Source of the DNA: an uncultured Prevotella sp.
GTDB lineage: Bacteria; Bacteroidota; Bacteroidia; Bacteroidales; Bacteroidaceae
NCBI GenBank assembly: GCA_900319715.1
Contig: ONPM01000003.1
Location: 1 to 47,725 of the forward strand
DNA: 47,725 nt
Direction: 5' to 3'
The stretch's first letter is position 1. Every line of letters starts with the position of its first letter. The notes under the pieces were generated by a model that was given only the letters and a program-made list of their open reading frames with translations, was not told where the DNA came from and searched no databases. Shown here one piece after another: positions 44,714 to 47,725 of the stretch. Position numbers and translations under genes: made by a program.

Positions 44714-47185
44714 CTAATATGACCCAATGGATACCACCTTCTTGCCGCGATTGATAATCACGCCTTTTGATGTCGGTTTCCGTGAATAGCGGCGGCCCTG
44801 CAGGTCGTAGTAATAGCCGACAGCATCGTCATCGTCAGCCTTGAGCATCTTCACGCCTGCCGGTGACGTCTGTCCGGCCTTATACGTCAGGCGGTCATAG
44901 TGATAGTAGCCGCCATTGGCAAATGACATGATCGGCGTCAGCAGGTCGTGGTTGGTAAAGATGATTTCCTTTGGTGCCTCCTCCGTGACGGCTGGTCCGG
45001 TCCATTTCCATATCTTACGACCGTTGGCGGTGGTGCCCACCATCACGCACTGGTCTCCATCCTTGTTGCTATGCAGGTTCACGTCATCTCCAGCCTTGTG
45101 CACCTTGCACCAGACGGGCTCGTCCCAGCAGAAGCGGGGCAACTCGAAGTAGGCGCAATAGCGGTCGTCTTCGACCTGCACGCATTCAGGCGCATCAGCC
45201 GGACGGGTATAGTCGGGTACGGGTTGCTCTGATGGCTGAGCCTTTGTGTCAGGGAATACCGTCAGTCGCAGTTCCGTACAGCCGTATGGCACCAGTTCTA
45301 TGTATGTCCGCTCATTGTCCAACAGTGTCAGATGTCCCTGTTCTGGCAGATGCGGCGTATAACGGTTGTCTACCAGGTCCCATTTTATCTGCTTTACGGG
45401 AACACGCAGTTTAACTGTTGTATAAAGTAGATCGAAAGGTATGGTTCCGTTTATCTCTTCGATGGCAGGATAATTTACTGCCACCGGATGACCGTCATCG
45501 TCGTAGGCATAGTTGAAGTCGCCCGTCGGTGTGATGTTCCAGCACTTGAAGTCTGGGTTCTCTGGTTCCTTGCCGTGCATATTCTCATACACCTCCGTAT
45601 CTTCCTCCATCTTCTGCGGTATGGCATAGGCAAAGAGCAGCGGACCGCGCTGGAAGTATATGCCTTGTCCTTCAAGATTCTTCTTCTCGACGGTCATCGG
45701 CAGTGTCAGTGTGATGACATCGCCATTCTTCACCTTTTCGGGCAGTCGCGCGAAGGTTCCTGCCTGCAGTTCCACGCCTGCAGTTGCGCCGTTGATGCTC
45801 GCCGTGGCATTGTGGCACCATGTCGGGATGCGCAGTGTCAGCGGTATCGATGCCCCTTCTTGTCCGCTGACGCTGAATGTCAGCACCTCGCCGAAGGGAT
45901 ATTCCGTAGCACAGGAGATGGTCAGGTCGCCCTGTGCCGTGGTGAAGGCAGCCTCACTGGGCCCGTAGATGGTGGCCACAGCCCCGCCATCGCTGTCTTT
46001 CATCCACATGCGGCTCACCATATTCGGCAGCATGCGGTTGACGTTGCCGGCGCAGCATTCCGTCTCGTGTGTAGGACGATAGGCCATCCACGTGGAGCCG
46101 TGTTTATAGATGTTATGGTTGGATGATCCCGTAGCGATAAACTGGTTGAGCGACGAGAAATACTGCAGCGAACGGAAGTCCTTGGTGATGGCCCCCAGTC
46201 CCGCGTTATACACCGCCGTCTCTATCTTGTCTGCCCATTCTGCCTCGCCCGTCACGGCCAGGTAGTGATGCAAAGTCCATGTCAAGTCCACCACGTCGCA
46301 GGTCTCGTGGCTATGATGCACATCCGTTCCCAGGAGGAACTCCGCACTCGACGGCACCCCGTCGGGGAGCATCGACTCCTGCTCCATCTTCCTTACCGCC
46401 GTCATGGCGAGGTCCAGGTATCTGGTCTTTCCCGTATAGGCATACAGCAGCAGCGGCAGTTTCAGCATCTCGCAGAAGGTCACACTGTGCATATAGAACG
46501 GTTCGCTACTGGTGATGGCCGTCTCGTCGACCGCAAATCGATCCTGTATAGCCCATGCGTCCTCAGCCAGTTTCAGCAGTTTCTCGTTGCCCGTCTTGCC
46601 ATACGTCCACAAGATACCTTCGAGCGACATGATATTCCGTCCGCCCACAATGCCTCCAGCCAGGTCCTCTTCTGTGAAGTTCAGGTAGTGACGCTCCAAG
46701 GCCGCCGGGATGCGCGGATCGCCGTCGTGCTCATATTTCGCCTGCAGCACACGGAAGAACACTGACATAGGCCATGTGATGCCCACCAGCGAACTGTTTC
46801 CCAGCACGCCGGCATCAGTAGCATTCGCCAGTGTATATTCTATGCCCTCCATAGCCTTATCCACCATCTCGCCAGCGTTCAGCTCATAGCCCAGCCGCAG
46901 CAGGCCGTCGGTATAATATGCCGTCTGCTCATAGCGCCACCAGTTGTCGCCATAACTCTCGTCTGGGCGTGATATCTCTCCCGCCCACAGACACGAGTTG
47001 TATGGATACGAGAGAGCCTCAGGGTGCCCCGTCAGTCCGTCGTGCTGCCTTTGCATCAACGTCAGCAGCCACCCCTTCGGATGAATGTCCGGAACTCCGC
47101 CAGCATCATATTTGCTGACGTTGCCAGCCAGTGAACACTCGCCCCAGCACAGTGCCAGGATGGTCATCAAAAGAACTCTTCTCAT
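44714..47185 (-). CDS. GH127-type beta-L-arabinofuranosidase-like glycosidase with C-terminal tail
   Basis: An 823-residue secreted enzyme of the GH127/GH146 type, which removes beta-L-arabinofuranose from plant glycans. A signal peptide ends near residue 20 (ALCWGECSLAG). The alpha/alpha-barrel follows; SHETCDVVDL provides the Glu and HETECCAGNVNRM the paired Cys that act as metal ligand and nucleophile in this family. Beta-sandwich domains cover about residues 420-730. The final about 45 residues form a tail of the type YYYDLQGRRY with KGVIINRGKKVV, like the deiminase at 812. It starts 15 bp after the DUF4294 gene, so the two may be co-transcribed. Exact linkage specificity cannot be read. 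Confidence 0.85.
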   Translation of the reverse strand: MRRVLLMTILALCWGECSLAGNVSKYDAGGVPDIHPKGWLLTLMQRQHDGLTGHPEALSYPYNSCLWAGEISRPDESYGDNWWRYEQTAYYTDGLLRLGYELNAGEMVDKAMEGIEYTLANATDAGVLGNSSLVGITWPMSVFFRVLQAKYEHDGDPRIPAALERHYLNFTEEDLAGGIVGGRNIMSLEGILWTYGKTGNEKLLKLAEDAWAIQDRFAVDETAITSSEPFYMHSVTFCEMLKLPLLLYAYTGKTRYLDLAMTAVRKMEQESMLPDGVPSSAEFLLGTDVHHSHETCDVVDLTWTLHHYLAVTGEAEWADKIETAVYNAGLGAITKDFRSLQYFSSLNQFIATGSSNHNIYKHGSTWMAYRPTHETECCAGNVNRMLPNMVSRMWMKDSDGGAVATIYGPSEAAFTTAQGDLTISCATEYPFGEVLTFSVSGQEGASIPLTLRIPTWCHNATASINGATAGVELQAGTFARLPEKVKNGDVITLTLPMTVEKKNLEGQGIYFQRGPLLFAYAIPQKMEEDTEVYENMHGKEPENPDFKCWNITPTGDFNYAYDDDGHPVAVNYPAIEEINGTIPFDLLYTTVKLRVPVKQIKWDLVDNRYTPHLPEQGHLTLLDNERTYIELVPYGCTELRLTVFPDTKAQPSEQPVPDYTRPADAPECVQVEDDRYCAYFELPRFCWDEPVWCKVHKAGDDVNLHSNKDGDQCVMVGTTANGRKIWKWTGPAVTEEAPKEIIFTNHDLLTPIMSFANGGYYHYDRLTYKAGQTSPAGVKMLKADDDDAVGYYYDLQGRRYSRKPTSKGVIINRGKKVVSIGSY

Positions 47186-47200
47186 AATACCTCTATCAAG

Positions 47201-47725
47201 TTAAATCTGCCCAGCCTCCACCATCAGCACGACGCGCTCCGTGAGGCGGTCCACGCCCTTGGCGTCGTACTCCTTCTTCAGCGAGGCGCCGAAGCCCCAG
47301 GCGAACACCTGCCAGAAGCCTGCACGGATAGGCCCCATGAAGGCCTTGATCATGTCGTAGCCCGTGGAGTGGCACTCGCGGTCTATCAGTTTGATGAGCA
47401 GTTTGCCCTGTGAGTAGGTCAGTTTCTTCATCTTCGGCTTGTAGGTGCGGAAGATGTCGTCCTCCACGCGCTTGATATGCTCTTCCTTCGCCTTGTCGTC
47501 AGGCAGCGTCTCCAGATACTCCGTGGTCTCGATGAGCATCTGTCGGGCCTCCTTCGCCATCGGAAGCACCTTCTTCACGTTCTTCACCAGACGCATATAC
47601 GACTCCGCCTGGCGCTTGTTCTTGAAGGTCAGTTGGGGATACACGTACACGTTGTTCATCTCCATGTACTGGATGCTGTCGCCCTCGTGCAGCACCTTGC
47701 CCACCTTCACCGTAGGCACGAACGT
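47201..47725 (-). CDS. DUF4294 protein, 5' end outside the window
   Basis: The last 175 codons of a DUF4294-type protein. The visible part contains NNVYVYPQLTFKNKRQAESY, then a helical region, then KMKKLTYSQGKLLIKLIDRE and IRAGFWQVFAWGFGASLKKEYD, which are typical of the family. The reading frame stays open to the window edge, so the start and a probable signal peptide lie beyond it; the GTG at 47719 is unlikely to be the true start. Function of the family is unknown. It lies directly upstream of the GH127 gene. Confidence 0.8.
   Translation of the reverse strand, partial: TFVPTVKVGKVLHEGDSIQYMEMNNVYVYPQLTFKNKRQAESYMRLVKNVKKVLPMAKEARQMLIETTEYLETLPDDKAKEEHIKRVEDDIFRTYKPKMKKLTYSQGKLLIKLIDRECHSTGYDMIKAFMGPIRAGFWQVFAWGFGASLKKEYDAKGVDRLTERVVLMVEAGQI

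Noticed and set aside
1..47725. tRNA, rRNA or known riboswitch
   Set aside because: No convincing cloverleaf, rRNA segment or riboswitch core was seen on either strand by eye; a covariance-model search would be needed to exclude small RNAs.

Overview
The window looks like chromosomal DNA of a Prevotella-like member of the Bacteroidales. Promoters carry the Bacteroidetes -7 element TAnnTTTG (mostly TATCTTTG), often with a TTTG/TTG -33 element 19-20 bp upstream. Gene content also fits: DUF5686 outer-membrane protein, DUF4294 protein, tandem FKBP isomerases, large GH127 enzyme, CE1 esterase, and Prevotella-style C-terminal tails on secreted proteins.

Layout. (1) 1-2230: a sugar-nucleotidyltransferase-type gene converging on a secreted arginine-deiminase-family protein. 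(2) 2230-3140: a gene-free stretch built as a nested inverted repeat. (3) 3142-16802: an AT-richer accessory island with every gene on the + strand and no integrase or structural phage gene visible. It holds a WYL regulator, a RhuM-Fic protein, an NDT domain fused to a uracil-DNA-glycosylase-like domain, a second UDG-like gene, an Asp-box protein, a membrane/coiled-coil protein, and three transcription units that start with the same hairpin plus -7 module. One unit encodes an unknown protein plus a second DnaB helicase and a C-terminally short DnaE polymerase. Another encodes two small paralogues plus an unknown protein. The third is a single small gene related to the first protein of the DnaB unit. 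(4) 16792-30157: a minus-strand lipid or envelope cluster (flippase-like protein, CDP-alcohol phosphatidyltransferase, aminotransferase, DUF5686, LolA-like, FAD oxidoreductase, MMPL exporter, acyl carrier protein, ketoacyl synthase, GNAT-like protein). (5) 30467-44138: mostly + strand housekeeping and envelope genes (CE1 esterase, rpoN, PAP2-like, purE, ispG, three FKBPs, Lrp regulator, GATase-dipeptidase fusion, M28 peptidase), with a lipoprotein and a sirtuin on the minus strand. (6) 44139-44713: a second nested inverted-repeat stretch. (7) 44714-47725: GH127 glycosidase and a partial DUF4294 gene, minus strand.

How the parts may work together. The 16.8-30.2 kb cluster has the parts to build an acyl chain on a dedicated carrier protein, modify it, attach a head group and move the product across the envelope; the product is not known. 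In the island, the shared promoter module ties the DnaB/DnaE unit to otherwise unknown small proteins and is the best evidence here for one co-regulated, possibly undescribed replication-linked system. The NDT-UDG fusion and its UDG neighbour lie in a still more AT-rich insert and look like candidate nucleic-acid defence proteins.

A second theme is short tandem repeats of 7-8 bp. They occur between genes, as paired inverted arms, and in frame inside conserved genes (nucleotidyltransferase, flippase, ispG, dipeptidase, M28 peptidase). All functional statements rest on reading motifs by eye; no database search was possible.
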